DNA of 45,402 bases from Nitrospira sp. (GCA_024998565.1 JACOEM010000012.1:1-45402); one strand, 5' to 3'. Counted from the first letter of the stretch, positions 17,001 through 25,497 are shown. Translations and numbers: made by a program. Notes: generated by a model from the sequence alone, not told the origin.

Positions 17001-18345
17001 GCAGTCGTACGCCCCGGTGCTGTGTGTGAATTTCTTCTGAGGCGACCTCGATGAGGCGGCCGCTCCGGAGCGCTTCGCGATCATGACGTGTGAAGCGGTC
17101 GGCCTCTTCTTTGCGGAAAAAATCATGGCCGGTCCGGCCGAGGATGAGGTCGCGACTGAATCCTGTGAGCTCCTCCGCCGCCCGATTCCAGCGTGTGAAC
17201 CGGAGCTGTTCGGCTTCTTTCACATAGACCATGATGGGGAGGTTTTCGATCACCGAGTCGAGAAATTGTTCGGCACGTTTCGTTTCGGTTTCAGCCTTAT
17301 GCCGGTCCGCTGCCTCTACGGCGAGCGAAACGGTGTTCGCCACTGAGGCCGCAAACTGCTGTTCCTCCGTCGTCCAGACTCTGGGCGTTCCGATGTGTTC
17401 ACAGTGCAGCGCCCCAACGAGAATGCCCTCGGCGCGGATAGGCACGTTCAGCATGGAGGTGATCCCCAGCGGCAGCAGATGGTGTGCTGCAAATTCCACC
17501 GTTCGCGGGTCCGCCTGCGCCTCGTTCGCGACGATCATCTCTCCCGCCTCGAGCGATGAGAAGTACTGTGGATAAAGGGCGGCGGGTTGCTCGATGCCGT
17601 GTGAGTGTTGATCGCCCGGTTGGTCATAGAGGTCCGCGCACCGGAGAACCGCATGGTCCGGCGCATAAAACCAGATGCTGACCCGCGCGACGCGGAGGCT
17701 CTGTGTCGTGACCCGGGTGATGAGGTGGAAGGCCTCGGTCAATTGTCCACGGTAGATCGCCTGATTGCTCGCCAACCCGACCATGCCTGTCTGTAAGCGG
17801 CGGAGTAACGCGGAGTTTTCGATCTGATGTGGCTCCGCCTCCTTCTGGGCTGTGAGATCCCGGAACGTCAGGACGGCTCCGCGTACGACGCCATCATGCG
17901 ACATCGGAGTGATCGTCAGAGAAATCGGCGTCAACTGGCCATCTTGTCTGAGCAGGAGACCATTGTCGGTCCGGTAGGGGAGAGCGGATTGCAGCGGAGG
18001 AATGGAGCGGTCGGTTACGAAGCACTCGTGGCGGAATTCCTCCGGGCCGGGAGCAAGCAGTTGATACGCGGGGCGTCCTTTCAGGTCATGGGCGGGGGCG
18101 CCGATTAAGATCTCGGCCTGGGGATTCAGTCTGAGGATGTGCCATTGCGCATCGACGATGCACAGGCCTTCGTCGAGCGAGCAGAGGACGGCGTCGAGTG
18201 CGCGGCCTTCGTCGAGGGACAGAGGCGTGTTGGAAGGCGGAATCTCCCGGTGTTCGGTTTGCGAGTCGCCCGAGTCGGTCGCGAGTTGCCCGCTTGTGCG
18301 CCGCACGCTCTGCCTGAGTTGTTGCAGAAGCCGACGCATCGTCAC
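14044..18345 (-). CDS. Giant cytosolic hybrid histidine kinase (PAS-GAF-PAS3-HisKA-HATPase-REC-REC-Hpt)
   Basis: The protein is about 1433 residues with no membrane segment. The order is a PAS domain (about 55-170), GAF (about 185-345), three more PAS domains (about 365-760), HisKA with His near 777, HATPase with DTGIGIP near 928 and GTGLGLAI, a first receiver with Asp near 1068 (LDLRMPGRDG), a second receiver with Asp near 1208 (MDCQMPEMDG), and Hpt with His near 1371 (AHRLKSSSAQLG). The start is taken as GTG 18345 with GGAAGGA upstream; ATG 18339 is nearly equivalent. A longer frame from GTG 18405 would overlap the upstream kinase gene by 38 bp. It follows that kinase by 22 nt. Tandem receivers suggest two branches of phosphotransfer. 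Confidence 0.92.
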   Translation of the reverse strand: MTMRRLLQQLRQSVRRTSGQLATDSGDSQTEHREIPPSNTPLSLDEGRALDAVLCSLDEGLCIVDAQWHILRLNPQAEILIGAPAHDLKGRPAYQLLAPGPEEFRHECFVTDRSIPPLQSALPYRTDNGLLLRQDGQLTPISLTITPMSHDGVVRGAVLTFRDLTAQKEAEPHQIENSALLRRLQTGMVGLASNQAIYRGQLTEAFHLITRVTTQSLRVARVSIWFYAPDHAVLRCADLYDQPGDQHSHGIEQPAALYPQYFSSLEAGEMIVANEAQADPRTVEFAAHHLLPLGITSMLNVPIRAEGILVGALHCEHIGTPRVWTTEEQQFAASVANTVSLAVEAADRHKAETETKRAEQFLDSVIENLPIMVYVKEAEQLRFTRWNRAAEELTGFSRDLILGRTGHDFFRKEEADRFTRHDREALRSGRLIEVASEEIHTQHRGVRLLRTKKLPVMDEQGRPRFLLGIAEDITDRTAHESILHESEEKYRELFESSRDAIMILSSPNWNFTACNPATVQLFGARDAEHFTSLGPWDVSPEHQPDGEESMVKAPKMIGMALQEGSHSFEWLHKRVGGPAFLASVQLTRITLKGTTGLQATVRDITEQRRSETALQAYSTFQKAMLDNAGHAIISCKPDGMIQVFNPAAEALLGYSADELVGKQTPGIFHDLDEVVARARQFSAELGTTIEPGFDVFVEKCRRNLPNEHEWAYVCKDGTRKTVLLNVTALREADGRITGYLGIATDITPLKLTAQELVSAKEAAEAANVAKSRFLANMSHEIRTPLNGVLGMTELLLSTSLSAKQQSLLETVRRSGVALLEVINDILDFSKIEAGKLELEQVEFGLRQVVEEAVELFAGAAGNKKLELTYFIPAEVPDSLVGDPVRLRQILLNLIGNAIKFTTQGEVTVAFALAEQQADTLTLACQVRDTGIGIPDAAQAQLFTAFTQADGSTTRRFGGTGLGLAIVKQLVRLMGGEVGLVSAPGQGTTFSFTFTVTRGSAHAAYPPLAERHLAGRQILIVDDARTNLEILATHLRSWGATVFTAESADDALLQLEHFRHTQHRIDMAILDLRMPGRDGVDLARSIKQQTAYQNLPLIALSSVERLSDDSDVTHRLFHSFLRKPVRQSLLKDCLTRVLGGSAGPVPHSPESAPTPRPHVDAHILLAEDNPVNQDVASFMLDMLGCRITIAPNGRAAVEAATTGRFDLILMDCQMPEMDGFTATAAIRRQEATATDRRHVPIIALTANAMEGDRARCLAAGMDDYLTKPFTVSQLHALLMQWLTPQPAKASETDQASSTHTADADEPAATEEAPVPTTIDKTAWDAILSLQRPGRPDILARVLATYLDDSRQLVEQIRSAVQSQDSVALSQAAHRLKSSSAQLGVLATAAHCKELETLGRLARNDEAAHRLSQLIEAHQFACAAITSELQQRSAR

Positions 18346-18367
18346 GACTGGTCCTTCCGATGGGGCA

Positions 18368-21295
18368 TCATGCCGCCGACCGTCCTGCCCGGTTGAGTTC
18401 TTCACGCATCAGGGCGCATACCGCTCGGTGTTCAGCAATGAGGCGCCCGCAGAGATCGGGAAGATTATCCGGAGTGCCTGCCCGGCATGTCGCTTCGATT
18501 TGCGCGTACAGGTCGGCCAGTCGCGGTGCGCCGAGCTGGGCCGTTGAAGATTTCATCATATGGGCGATGGTCTTTACAGCCTGGATGTCGGCGCCGGCCA
18601 TGGCCTGCTGGAGCTGACTAAGCTGGGCGTCGGCATGGGGCACATACAATGTGAGGGCTTTGTGGAGAAGATCCGGCTGGCCGGGTCGTTGGCGAGCACG
18701 GATCGCCTGCCACGCGTTGAGGTCCACATGGTCGTCGCTTGGCGCGGCGGCTTCGGCCGGTGGTGCCGTCTGTGGGGGCGGTGCCTGCGGTGTCGACCGC
18801 AGAAGGGGTTCGGTTGTCCGTGAGGGCCCCTTGATGGAAAGCCGGCGGTGCAGCACTTCCTTGAGCGTGGTCAATGTAAACGGCTTGGACAGATAATCAT
18901 CCATGCCTGCCGCGAGGCACCGCTCGCGGTCTCCTTCCAATGCATTTGCGGTGAGGGCCACGATGGTCGTGTGCCGGGGTTGCGCGGCCTGCGTTTCCTG
19001 TTCACGAATCAGGGCGGTGGCGGTCAGGCCGTCCATTTCCGGCATGTGGCAATCCATCAGCACCAGGTCGAATGGCCGATTCGTGAGCGCCTCGACCGCC
19101 TCTCTGCCGTTTTCAACCATGGTGGTGGTGCACCCGAGTAGCTCCAGCATCGTAAATGCCACTTCGCGGTTGACGGGGTTGTCTTCCGCGAGCAGGACGT
19201 GGGCGGCGAATGGGACGGCCTGATCGTCGGGCTGGGTCGGCGCGGGTGCCTCGGTCGCCGGGACGTGGTGGCACAGGCGTGTGAGGCAATCTTTCAACAA
19301 CGACTGGTGGACCGGCTTTCTCAGCCAGGCACTGAAGAGCGACGGGTGCCGCTGGGATTCGTCTGTGACCTGGTCGACCGAACTGAGCGCGACGAGCCCC
19401 ATGTCGGAACGCCGCGCATCTTCTCTAATGGTCCGAGCCAGCGTAATGCCGTCCATGTCCGGCATGTGAATATCCAGCACGGCCAGATGGACTCTGCGCC
19501 GGGCCGTACATTGGCGATCGAGCAACGCCAGCGCTTCCAGGCCGGAGGTGGCGGACAGCACTGCGGCGCCCCAGGCGGTCAAGTGCGTTTCAAGGATTTG
19601 CCGGTTCGTCGGGTTGTCATCGACGATTAAAATGGAACATCCGTCTAACGGCGTTTCGGTTGCTCCCGAGGCGGCAGTGCGTTGGGCGGCGCATTGCAGT
19701 TCGACGGTGAACCAGAACGTGGATCCCTGGCCGGACACGCTGTCGACGCCCACATCGCCTCCCATCAGGAGGGCGAGTTGTTTCACAATCGCGAGACCAA
19801 GCCCTGTGCCGCCGAATTTCCGTGTGGTGGAGTTATCGGCCTGGGAGAACGCCTGAAACAATCGTGCCTGTGCCGCTTCAGGAATGCCGACTCCCGTATC
19901 GCGGATGCGGAATTTGAGCGTCAGGTTCGTCGGGGTATGGGTGAGGAGTTCGAGTGTGACGGCCACGTCGCCGGTGTGGGTGAACTTGATGGCGTTGCCG
20001 ACGAGATTCAGAAGGATCTGCCGGAGCCGAACAGGATCTCCAATCACGGTGTCCGGGATGTCCGGCGGCACGAAACAGGTGAGTTCGAGGTGTTTGCGAC
20101 CGGCGGTTTCTGCAAACAGATCCACTGCATCTTCAACCGTCTGTCTGAGGCCGAACTCGATCCGTTCCAACTTCAGTTTGCCGGACTCGATTTTCGAGAA
20201 ATCAAGGATTTCATTGATGATGTCCAGGAGCCCGGTGCCGGACCGGTGCAGGGTTTCCGTCAATGAACGCTGCTTGGGTGTGAGTGCTGTTGTGAGGAGG
20301 AGTTCCGTCATCCCCAGCACCCCGTTCATCGGGGTGCGGATTTCGTGGCTCATATTCGCGAGGAATTGCGATTTGGCACGATTCGCCGCCTCGGCCGCCT
20401 CCTTGGCCTGATGCAATTCGGTGGTTCGTTCCCGTACAGCTTGCTCCAGTGAGTCGGTAAAGGATTGGAGCCGCTGTGCCTGCGTGGTGAGCAGAGTGGT
20501 GGTCGTCTCAACCAGATCGACGACCTGCTCCAGTTCGCCCTTGCAGGACGGCGAGGCAGGGGAGTTGTCGTTGTCGGACGTCTCATCGCCGGACGGCGCC
20601 TGTTCCGAGACGCAATGGAGGGTATGCAGGGTCTCCTGCAGCTTTTCGGCAGTTTCTCGAAACAGGCCGGACATGCGCCTGATCCCGAGTTGAGCGACCG
20701 AAATCGTGGCCCCCATGAATAGGACTGACAGGAGGAAGAGGCGGCGCGCTTCGCGGGTGAGTTCCTCCTGCATCGCCGCGAGGGAAAACTCGATCCGCAC
20801 CCACGCGGCGATGTCCTGTTCGTTCAGGAGCGGCGTGGCGACCAGGAGTGTGGGCACGCCGCCCATAGTTTGGCCATGGGAAATGGTCTCGGCGTTGGTT
20901 TCGTGTGCCTGCGCGAGGGTCTCATCCGTCAGCTGCTGTCCGATTTGCTGAGGATTCGTCGCTGCGACGATCATGTTGTCGGGATCGATGATGAGGATAC
21001 TCAGAATGTCCGAATCCTGGGCATAGCGACCTAACGCTTCTTGGATGCGAAAGAGATTGTCCAACACGGCGGCTGCGCCCACCATTGAAAACGTGCGGCT
21101 GACCGCCAGCGCCCGGGCTTGCGTGGCCTGTTCGATGGACTGACGAATTTCAACTAACCGGAAGGTCGCGAAACCGGCCATGCCGATCGTAATCAGGACC
21201 GCCATTCCGATGCTAAGACGAAGGCGGAGATTCCCGTGCCAGATGCGCCAGGGGCGACAAATCCAGTCGGTCCTATTTTTTATTGGCATCGACAT
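18368..21295 (-). CDS. Membrane-anchored hybrid histidine kinase with periplasmic sensor and REC-REC-Hpt tail
   Basis: The protein has 975 residues. A membrane helix (about 28-48), a periplasmic region of about 140 residues and a second helix (about 185-205) form a CHASE-like or dCache-like sensor topology. The region has a [17 protein letters not shown] segment typical of periplasmic PAS-like folds. A coiled linker leads to HisKA with His near 316, HATPase with DTGVGIP near 467, receiver 1 with Asp near 607 ([10 protein letters not shown]), receiver 2 with Asp near 748 ([10 protein letters not shown]) and Hpt with His near 912 ([12 protein letters not shown]). Its start overlaps the cupredoxin gene end by 23 bp. 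It is therefore translationally linked to envelope redox proteins, which suggests it senses their redox state or substrate. Confidence 0.92.
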   Translation of the reverse strand: MSMPIKNRTDWICRPWRIWHGNLRLRLSIGMAVLITIGMAGFATFRLVEIRQSIEQATQARALAVSRTFSMVGAAAVLDNLFRIQEALGRYAQDSDILSILIIDPDNMIVAATNPQQIGQQLTDETLAQAHETNAETISHGQTMGGVPTLLVATPLLNEQDIAAWVRIEFSLAAMQEELTREARRLFLLSVLFMGATISVAQLGIRRMSGLFRETAEKLQETLHTLHCVSEQAPSGDETSDNDNSPASPSCKGELEQVVDLVETTTTLLTTQAQRLQSFTDSLEQAVRERTTELHQAKEAAEAANRAKSQFLANMSHEIRTPMNGVLGMTELLLTTALTPKQRSLTETLHRSGTGLLDIINEILDFSKIESGKLKLERIEFGLRQTVEDAVDLFAETAGRKHLELTCFVPPDIPDTVIGDPVRLRQILLNLVGNAIKFTHTGDVAVTLELLTHTPTNLTLKFRIRDTGVGIPEAAQARLFQAFSQADNSTTRKFGGTGLGLAIVKQLALLMGGDVGVDSVSGQGSTFWFTVELQCAAQRTAASGATETPLDGCSILIVDDNPTNRQILETHLTAWGAAVLSATSGLEALALLDRQCTARRRVHLAVLDIHMPDMDGITLARTIREDARRSDMGLVALSSVDQVTDESQRHPSLFSAWLRKPVHQSLLKDCLTRLCHHVPATEAPAPTQPDDQAVPFAAHVLLAEDNPVNREVAFTMLELLGCTTTMVENGREAVEALTNRPFDLVLMDCHMPEMDGLTATALIREQETQAAQPRHTTIVALTANALEGDRERCLAAGMDDYLSKPFTLTTLKEVLHRRLSIKGPSRTTEPLLRSTPQAPPPQTAPPAEAAAPSDDHVDLNAWQAIRARQRPGQPDLLHKALTLYVPHADAQLSQLQQAMAGADIQAVKTIAHMMKSSTAQLGAPRLADLYAQIEATCRAGTPDNLPDLCGRLIAEHRAVCALMREELNRAGRSAA

Positions 21296-22001
21296 GAGCG
21301 GGGTATTCGATCGTGATGGTGGCTTCGCCGCGAGCTGGAATCGTGATTCGTTGTTGGAACGTTCCCAATGTGTCGTGCCAGACTGTTACGAGGTGCTCCC
21401 CCGGGGTGAGTTGGGCGATCTGAAACGCGCCGGTGTCGTCTGTGACACTAAAAAAGGGGTGGGTGAAGGCGAGCACAGTGGCGCGCATAAATTTGTGTGC
21501 ATCGCACTGGACCATATAGATGCCGGGTTGCTTGAGCGGTTTTTCGACCGGTCGGCTCGCGGGAATCATGGCGACATTCACAAAGGTTCGCGGTCCCATG
21601 GAAATGTGGGTGTTGTGCATGACGGGGTCATCATTGCGGATCTCCAGTTGTTGGCCGACCTCGCCCGCGACAATGCGAGGGGAGAAGGCACAATGGGTAT
21701 TGGTGAGCACAAGCGGGCGGCGTGGCAAATCGGCCGTGGGGACTGTGTCACCGTCGATGCTGACGACTGCGGCTTGAAGGCCTCGCGTCTTCGCATTCAC
21801 CGTCACGGGGTGGATGGCGGTGGTGGTGCCGCAGAACGACGAATCGCGTGTGACCGTGATCACCTGCCCTGATTCGATCGGGCCGGCATAGGTGATTCGG
21901 CCCATCAGTGTGCTTGTGGGAGATTCCGCTCTCAGGAGGGCGCTCGGGCCGAGCATTACGCAGAGCGTCACGGTCAGCAGTATCGGTTTCATGTACCGCA
22001 T
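21273..22001 (-). CDS. Secreted cupredoxin-like protein with carboxypeptidase regulatory-like domain
   Basis: The protein is 242 residues from ATG 22001, which has AGGA upstream; an ATG at 21992 is also possible. A signal peptide (about 1-25, ending LLRAES) directs export. A beta-rich domain has a plausible type 1 copper set: His129 (HNTH), Cys166, His169 and Met172 in QCDAHKFM. The C-x2-H-x2-M spacing is tighter than in plastocyanin. The last ~60 residues ([18 protein letters not shown] onward) look like a carboxypeptidase-regulatory beta sandwich. It follows the dihaem cytochrome gene, so a role as periplasmic electron carrier or copper-binding partner is likely. Copper binding is an inference. 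A methylamine-utilisation-like annotation is a common alternative for such proteins. Confidence 0.75.
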   Translation of the reverse strand: MRYMKPILLTVTLCVMLGPSALLRAESPTSTLMGRITYAGPIESGQVITVTRDSSFCGTTTAIHPVTVNAKTRGLQAAVVSIDGDTVPTADLPRRPLVLTNTHCAFSPRIVAGEVGQQLEIRNDDPVMHNTHISMGPRTFVNVAMIPASRPVEKPLKQPGIYMVQCDAHKFMRATVLAFTHPFFSVTDDTGAFQIAQLTPGEHLVTVWHDTLGTFQQRITIPARGEATITIEYPAHVDANKK

Positions 22002-22067
22002 CTCCATTTCCTCGTTGGGCGTCCGATTCGCAGGTTGTATGAAATGTGGGTGCTTCATGGTGCCGAA

Positions 22068-22841
22068 TTATCGCCCCGGCTGACCTGATAGGGACTGGAG
22101 GTACCACACCAGATCCCATGCAGCTTCTTCCTGTCCGGAAAATTCATCGGCATAGGCAGGCATCGGGGTGCCGTCCAGGCCGGTCATGATGCTTCGATAG
22201 AGATCGTGAGGCGTCGCCCCGTTTTTGAATGAGGATGGGTCGGTGAGGTCCGTGGCGGTCATGGGAAGGTTGTTGGCGTCCCGCAGGTGCCCGGCCTTCG
22301 ATTCCGGCCCATCACCTGCACCATTGTCCCCGTGGCAGGTCCGACACTCGTACTTGGCGTACAGAGCCCGGCCGTTTGTGATTCCATTCCCGGAGGGAAG
22401 GGGCGGCGGAGAGGGGAGCGCGATCGGCGTCGGCTGTTCCTGCTCGAACGCCGGATTCAACGATTTGAGATAGGCGATGACCTGCCATCGTTCCTGCTCG
22501 TTCAAGGATCGGTACGACGGCATGAAGCCGGGAATGCCCTGTGTGATGGTTCTGAAGAGATCCTGATCCGTTGGCAGTTCACCCGAGGGGGTGCTTCGCA
22601 GTTTGTAGCTCTCTGCCGTGAAGTCGCGAGGACGAGGGGCTGCGTACCGACCGATGGACCAGCCGGATGGCCCGTCCCCTTTCCCTTCGCTGCCATGGCA
22701 CCAGGCGCAGGCCCGATCATAGATTCGATGCCCCTCGGTAATGGTATCCCGCCCGTCCTTCGGCCGTAGCGCTTGCGCGGTCGTGGCGCAGAAGCCTGTC
22801 ACGATGAGGATCGCAAGATATCGGAGTACACGGCGATGCAT
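22068..22841 (-). CDS. Periplasmic dihaem cytochrome c
   Basis: The protein is 257 residues from ATG 22841, preceded by GGAAGAA. A signal peptide ends near AQA (about 24). Two class I cytochrome c domains follow. The first has CAWCH at 45-49 with Met107 in GFMPSY as likely axial ligand. The second has CRTCH at 166-170 with Met227 in TPMPAY. A Pro-rich linker (about 133-152) separates them. Both domains carry the GDGP motif after the haem. It would carry electrons in the periplasm between the outer-membrane cytochrome-porin encoded immediately upstream (13-nt gap) and the inner membrane chain. The partner assignment is inferred from gene order. Confidence 0.93.
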   Translation of the reverse strand: MHRRVLRYLAILIVTGFCATTAQALRPKDGRDTITEGHRIYDRACAWCHGSEGKGDGPSGWSIGRYAAPRPRDFTAESYKLRSTPSGELPTDQDLFRTITQGIPGFMPSYRSLNEQERWQVIAYLKSLNPAFEQEQPTPIALPSPPPLPSGNGITNGRALYAKYECRTCHGDNGAGDGPESKAGHLRDANNLPMTATDLTDPSSFKNGATPHDLYRSIMTGLDGTPMPAYADEFSGQEEAAWDLVWYLQSLSGQPGR

Positions 22842-22854
22842 GATTCTTCCCGGT

Positions 22855-24234
22855 CTAGTAAGAGATATCGATTCCCACAAAAGCTGCATGTCTCAGATTG
22901 CGAGCCGCTGCATTGCCCTCTTCTGCACGACGCAAATTGAGGTCGTGTCGGGCGTAAACGGCCACATTCGAGCGAAGGTAGTGCTTGATCTGCATGCCGG
23001 CGAACGTTTGTGATGTACGCTGGGCCAGATCTCCTCCGGCATCCATGTTGTCGTACCGTAGCGAGAGCAGGGTTCGGTTCGTGACGTAGGCATCCAGCGC
23101 GACGGTCACTCCGCTGGCGGTGGTGTCGAAATTGCTCAAGGCCGCTGTCGGGATATGTGTGATTCTATCCAGTGTATACATCCCATGGAGATCCAGCATT
23201 TTGTAGCGCAGGTGGGCAGCCGCACCGTAGCGATTCCAATTCGCATCGACGTTGCGTGTGCCGTCGAATACGGTGGCGTTGCTGTTCCCGAGATAGGCAA
23301 ATCCCGAGAGGCTTGCTGAAAAGTTGGCTGAGCGGGCGTAATCAAGGCGGATGGCGCCGTAAAAGTCTTTGCCTTTGTTGGAATCTCCAAAGCCTTCGTT
23401 CGATCCATTCAGCACGCCGACCTGATACATGAACCAGTCGCCGAACGGGCGCCCGCGGACTTCGACGCCGGTTTCCGCCACTGCGTTGTAGAGCGAGGGG
23501 GCATAGGGGGAAATGACGGCCCCTGAGCGATCGCGCAAACCGTAGAATTTGGCGGCTGCGGCAAGCGGGAAGAGCCCTGCCCGCTGGACCGCGTCGCTGG
23601 AGGAATTCGTGCTCTCACCGATAAATTCGAGTTGTTGCCGGAGAGTGGAAAAGGAGAATACGGCCGAAGGGTCGAGTTTTCCGATGCGGATATTGGCAAT
23701 ATTCTCACCTGCAACATTGTTGAACGTAATGAAGGCTCGCTCGATCCCTGTTGCCCCTTCTTCGAGATTGGATTCCAGCTCGGCAAAAAACCCGATATTT
23801 TTGCTCAGGGTGCCGGCAGTGAATAGGCTGAACACTTCCGGGAATCCGAGCTCGCTTTTGTTTTGGACCGTGCCGGATTCTGCCCCCGGCGGATTCTGCT
23901 GCTTGAAGTTGTGGGCGCGCAGGACGTTTCCACGGAGCCGGACACCTGTGTAGTTCGCAAAATCATCCAGGCTGAGGTCGCCGAGATTCTTCTTTCCTGT
24001 GATGCCTCCATCTTCGGTTCCCGGAAGCTGATAGCCGTTTTCAAGGAACCGCTCACCGAATGTATTGAGCTGTGGTGGAGCCGTGTGGCACGTCGTGCAG
24101 TTCAACGCATATTTCCGCGCAAAGGCGGGGATAGCTTCTGCGGTTTGAACCGACATGTCGTAGGTTCCCGATATCACAACAAAGAGCCCTACCACCGCCT
24201 GAACGATGGTTGCTCCCATGGAGTGCGTGCGCAA
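22855..24234 (-). CDS. Fused monohaem cytochrome c - outer membrane porin (Cyc2-like architecture)
   Basis: The protein is about 459 residues. A signal peptide (about 1-34) precedes IPAFARKYALNCTTCH with haem-binding C46, C49 and H50, followed by PPQLNTFGERFLENGY. This motif set is shared with fused cytochrome-porins including the Cyc2 iron oxidases. The remaining ~400 residues alternate polar and hydrophobic residues, are rich in Gly and aromatics, and end in Tyr, as in outer-membrane barrels. The start is uncertain: TTG 24234 has AAGGA upstream and gives a charged n-region, ATG 24219 is shorter, and ATG 24300 adds an atypical 22-residue N-terminus rich in rare codons. It heads a run of minus-strand genes. 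Iron oxidation is not proven; a generic haem porin is the alternative. Confidence 0.8.
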   Translation of the reverse strand: MRTHSMGATIVQAVVGLFVVISGTYDMSVQTAEAIPAFARKYALNCTTCHTAPPQLNTFGERFLENGYQLPGTEDGGITGKKNLGDLSLDDFANYTGVRLRGNVLRAHNFKQQNPPGAESGTVQNKSELGFPEVFSLFTAGTLSKNIGFFAELESNLEEGATGIERAFITFNNVAGENIANIRIGKLDPSAVFSFSTLRQQLEFIGESTNSSSDAVQRAGLFPLAAAAKFYGLRDRSGAVISPYAPSLYNAVAETGVEVRGRPFGDWFMYQVGVLNGSNEGFGDSNKGKDFYGAIRLDYARSANFSASLSGFAYLGNSNATVFDGTRNVDANWNRYGAAAHLRYKMLDLHGMYTLDRITHIPTAALSNFDTTASGVTVALDAYVTNRTLLSLRYDNMDAGGDLAQRTSQTFAGMQIKHYLRSNVAVYARHDLNLRRAEEGNAAARNLRHAAFVGIDISY

Positions 24235-24498
24235 GACGGTGTCCTTTTCCTGCTCGATAGCAACCCTGTTGCGACGCACAGGTAGCCTGTGCCGACCCAT
24301 GCCGCACCCTGACTGTCTGATGTCGGTGGATTTTGAGTGGGACTTTAGGCGTTTTCAGTGAGAAACATTGGCAGTGCGCAGCACGTAATGAGCTGCCGCA
24401 GAGTTAGTGGGATAGTTGCGATGGGAGTGCCGGTGATGAGGTGAAGCGAGGCAAGTAGCCAGTGGAAGGCGCGCAGAGGAGGCTGTTGAGCAGGCAAT

Positions 24499-24927
24499 TT
24501 ATGCCGGATAGTTTGCTTCGATCACGCTTCGCAGTCCCCCACGAGCGGCAAATTCACCGGTTACCGTCGCCTTGGTTGGCCGACAGGCTCGTACGATGTC
24601 CTGAAGGATGCGATTGACCGCATTCTCGTAGAAAATTCCTACATTTCTGTAGGCATGAATGTACATTTTGAGCGCCTTAAGCTCGAGGCAATACTTGTCT
24701 GGCCTGTAGCGAAGGGTGATAGTTCCAAAGTCCGGCAGGTTGGTCTTAGGACAAATGGCTGTGTACTCTGGGATGACGATTGTAATTTCGTATCCCTTGT
24801 ATTGATTGGGGAATGTCTCAATGTCGGGCAGGGGAGTAGCGATCCCGCTCTTGGCGTGCCGTTCGTTGTATCCCAGCCTTGTGGTTGCTCCCGCGGGCTT
24901 CTGTTTTTTATTACCTTTCGCCGTCAC
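24499..24927 (-). CDS. queF: NADPH-dependent 7-cyano-7-deazaguanine reductase
   Basis: QueF reduces preQ0 to preQ1 for queuosine in tRNA. From GTG 24927 it has 142 residues, typical of the short (type I) form. The catalytic Cys59 sits in AICPKTNLPDFG with Asp66. FPNQYKGYEI and the family segment ending in YRNVGIFYE with its Glu are also present. A GTG at 24969 would extend it by 14 residues into the upstream gene; the shorter start has a G-rich Shine-Dalgarno-like stretch. The upstream gene encodes a reductase-like zinc domain protein, so the two probably share a transcript. No other queuosine gene is in the window. Confidence 0.9.
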   Translation of the reverse strand: MTAKGNKKQKPAGATTRLGYNERHAKSGIATPLPDIETFPNQYKGYEITIVIPEYTAICPKTNLPDFGTITLRYRPDKYCLELKALKMYIHAYRNVGIFYENAVNRILQDIVRACRPTKATVTGEFAARGGLRSVIEANYPA

Positions 24928-24950
24928 CCGATCACCCCACCTTGTTGTTG

Positions 24951-25199
24951 TCAGACTTGCTTCATCCACTCCAGTTGGCCCAGTTCGTTCAATTTATTGT
25001 AGAGCGTGACCCACGGACAGGTCATTTCCGGATAGACCTCGCAGAATCCACCTTTGCGGACGCCTCCGCATGGACCATGGCTCATGAATTTTGGGCACTC
25101 GGCCTTGAGTGAGCCATCCGGGATTGGTGGTCGCTTGTGCACCCCTCCCGCATGTTGCTCGCCATGTTCTTCTCCCGGGACCAGCACTCGTATAGGCAT
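24951..25199 (-). CDS. Stand-alone MTHFR C-terminal-domain-like protein (MetV-like)
   Basis: This 82-residue protein carries CPKFMSHGPCGG (Cys35, Cys44), GFCEVYPEMTC (Cys53, Cys61) and a following PWVTLYNKL. The pattern matches the cysteine-rich C-terminal domain of methylenetetrahydrofolate reductases (MTHFR_C family), which in acetogens is part of MetV, the partner of MetF. Here the domain is free-standing and lies about 13 kb from metF (10812-11702), whose product lacks it. It probably binds zinc or an Fe-S cluster through the four cysteines and may form a complex with MetF. A promoter -10 ends six bases before the ATG and there is no Shine-Dalgarno, so the mRNA may be leaderless. Confidence 0.8.
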   Translation of the reverse strand: MPIRVLVPGEEHGEQHAGGVHKRPPIPDGSLKAECPKFMSHGPCGGVRKGGFCEVYPEMTCPWVTLYNKLNELGQLEWMKQV

Positions 25200-25205
25200 A
25201 GGCGC

Positions 25206-25234
25206 AGTGTAGATCGAAACGCGTTAAGCAGCAA
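25206..25234 (-). promoter_or_regulatory. Promoter for the MetV-like gene (probably leaderless)
   Basis: On the minus strand TTGCTG (25234-25229) and TACACT (25211-25206) are 17 bp apart. Only six bases (GCGCCT) separate the -10 from ATG 25199, so the predicted +1 is the A of the start codon. Confidence 0.55.
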
Positions 25235-25467
25235 TGTTTACCCGCTTCTCGGGTCAACTGCAACTGAATTGCGTGACGCATCGTGGTTGCGGCAGAAGTA
25301 AAATCTTCGCGTTCAAGCGGATTTAGGGCCAAGGGCCTAGCACCGTTATTTCTACTAGGCCTTCTTTCGTCCGGTGTGGGCCTTCTGCAAAGTTGCATTG
25401 CTTTTCCGGACTCTATAGACTCGCCATTGTCCTGGAGTAATGGGACTTTTTTCCGTACTGGTTGCAA

Positions 25468-25497
25468 TTGACAGATTTTTTCGGGCTTTGTTACACT
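25468..25497 (+). promoter_or_regulatory. Sigma70-type promoter for the 2-oxoacid:ferredoxin oxidoreductase operon
   Basis: TTGACA (25468-25473) and TACACT (25492-25497) are 18 bp apart. The transcript would begin near 25504 and have a leader of about 158 nt before ATG 25662. The -35 is perfect consensus. Confidence 0.65.

Noticed and set aside
24235-24300. ATG 24300 as start of the cytochrome-porin
   Set aside because: It would give an atypical long N-terminus before the signal peptide with several rare codons; kept only as an alternative.
25283-25471. 62-codon plus-strand frame with a hydrophobic middle, possibly a small secreted peptide
   Set aside because: No ribosome binding site, and its 3' end overlaps the -35 box of the oxidoreductase promoter.
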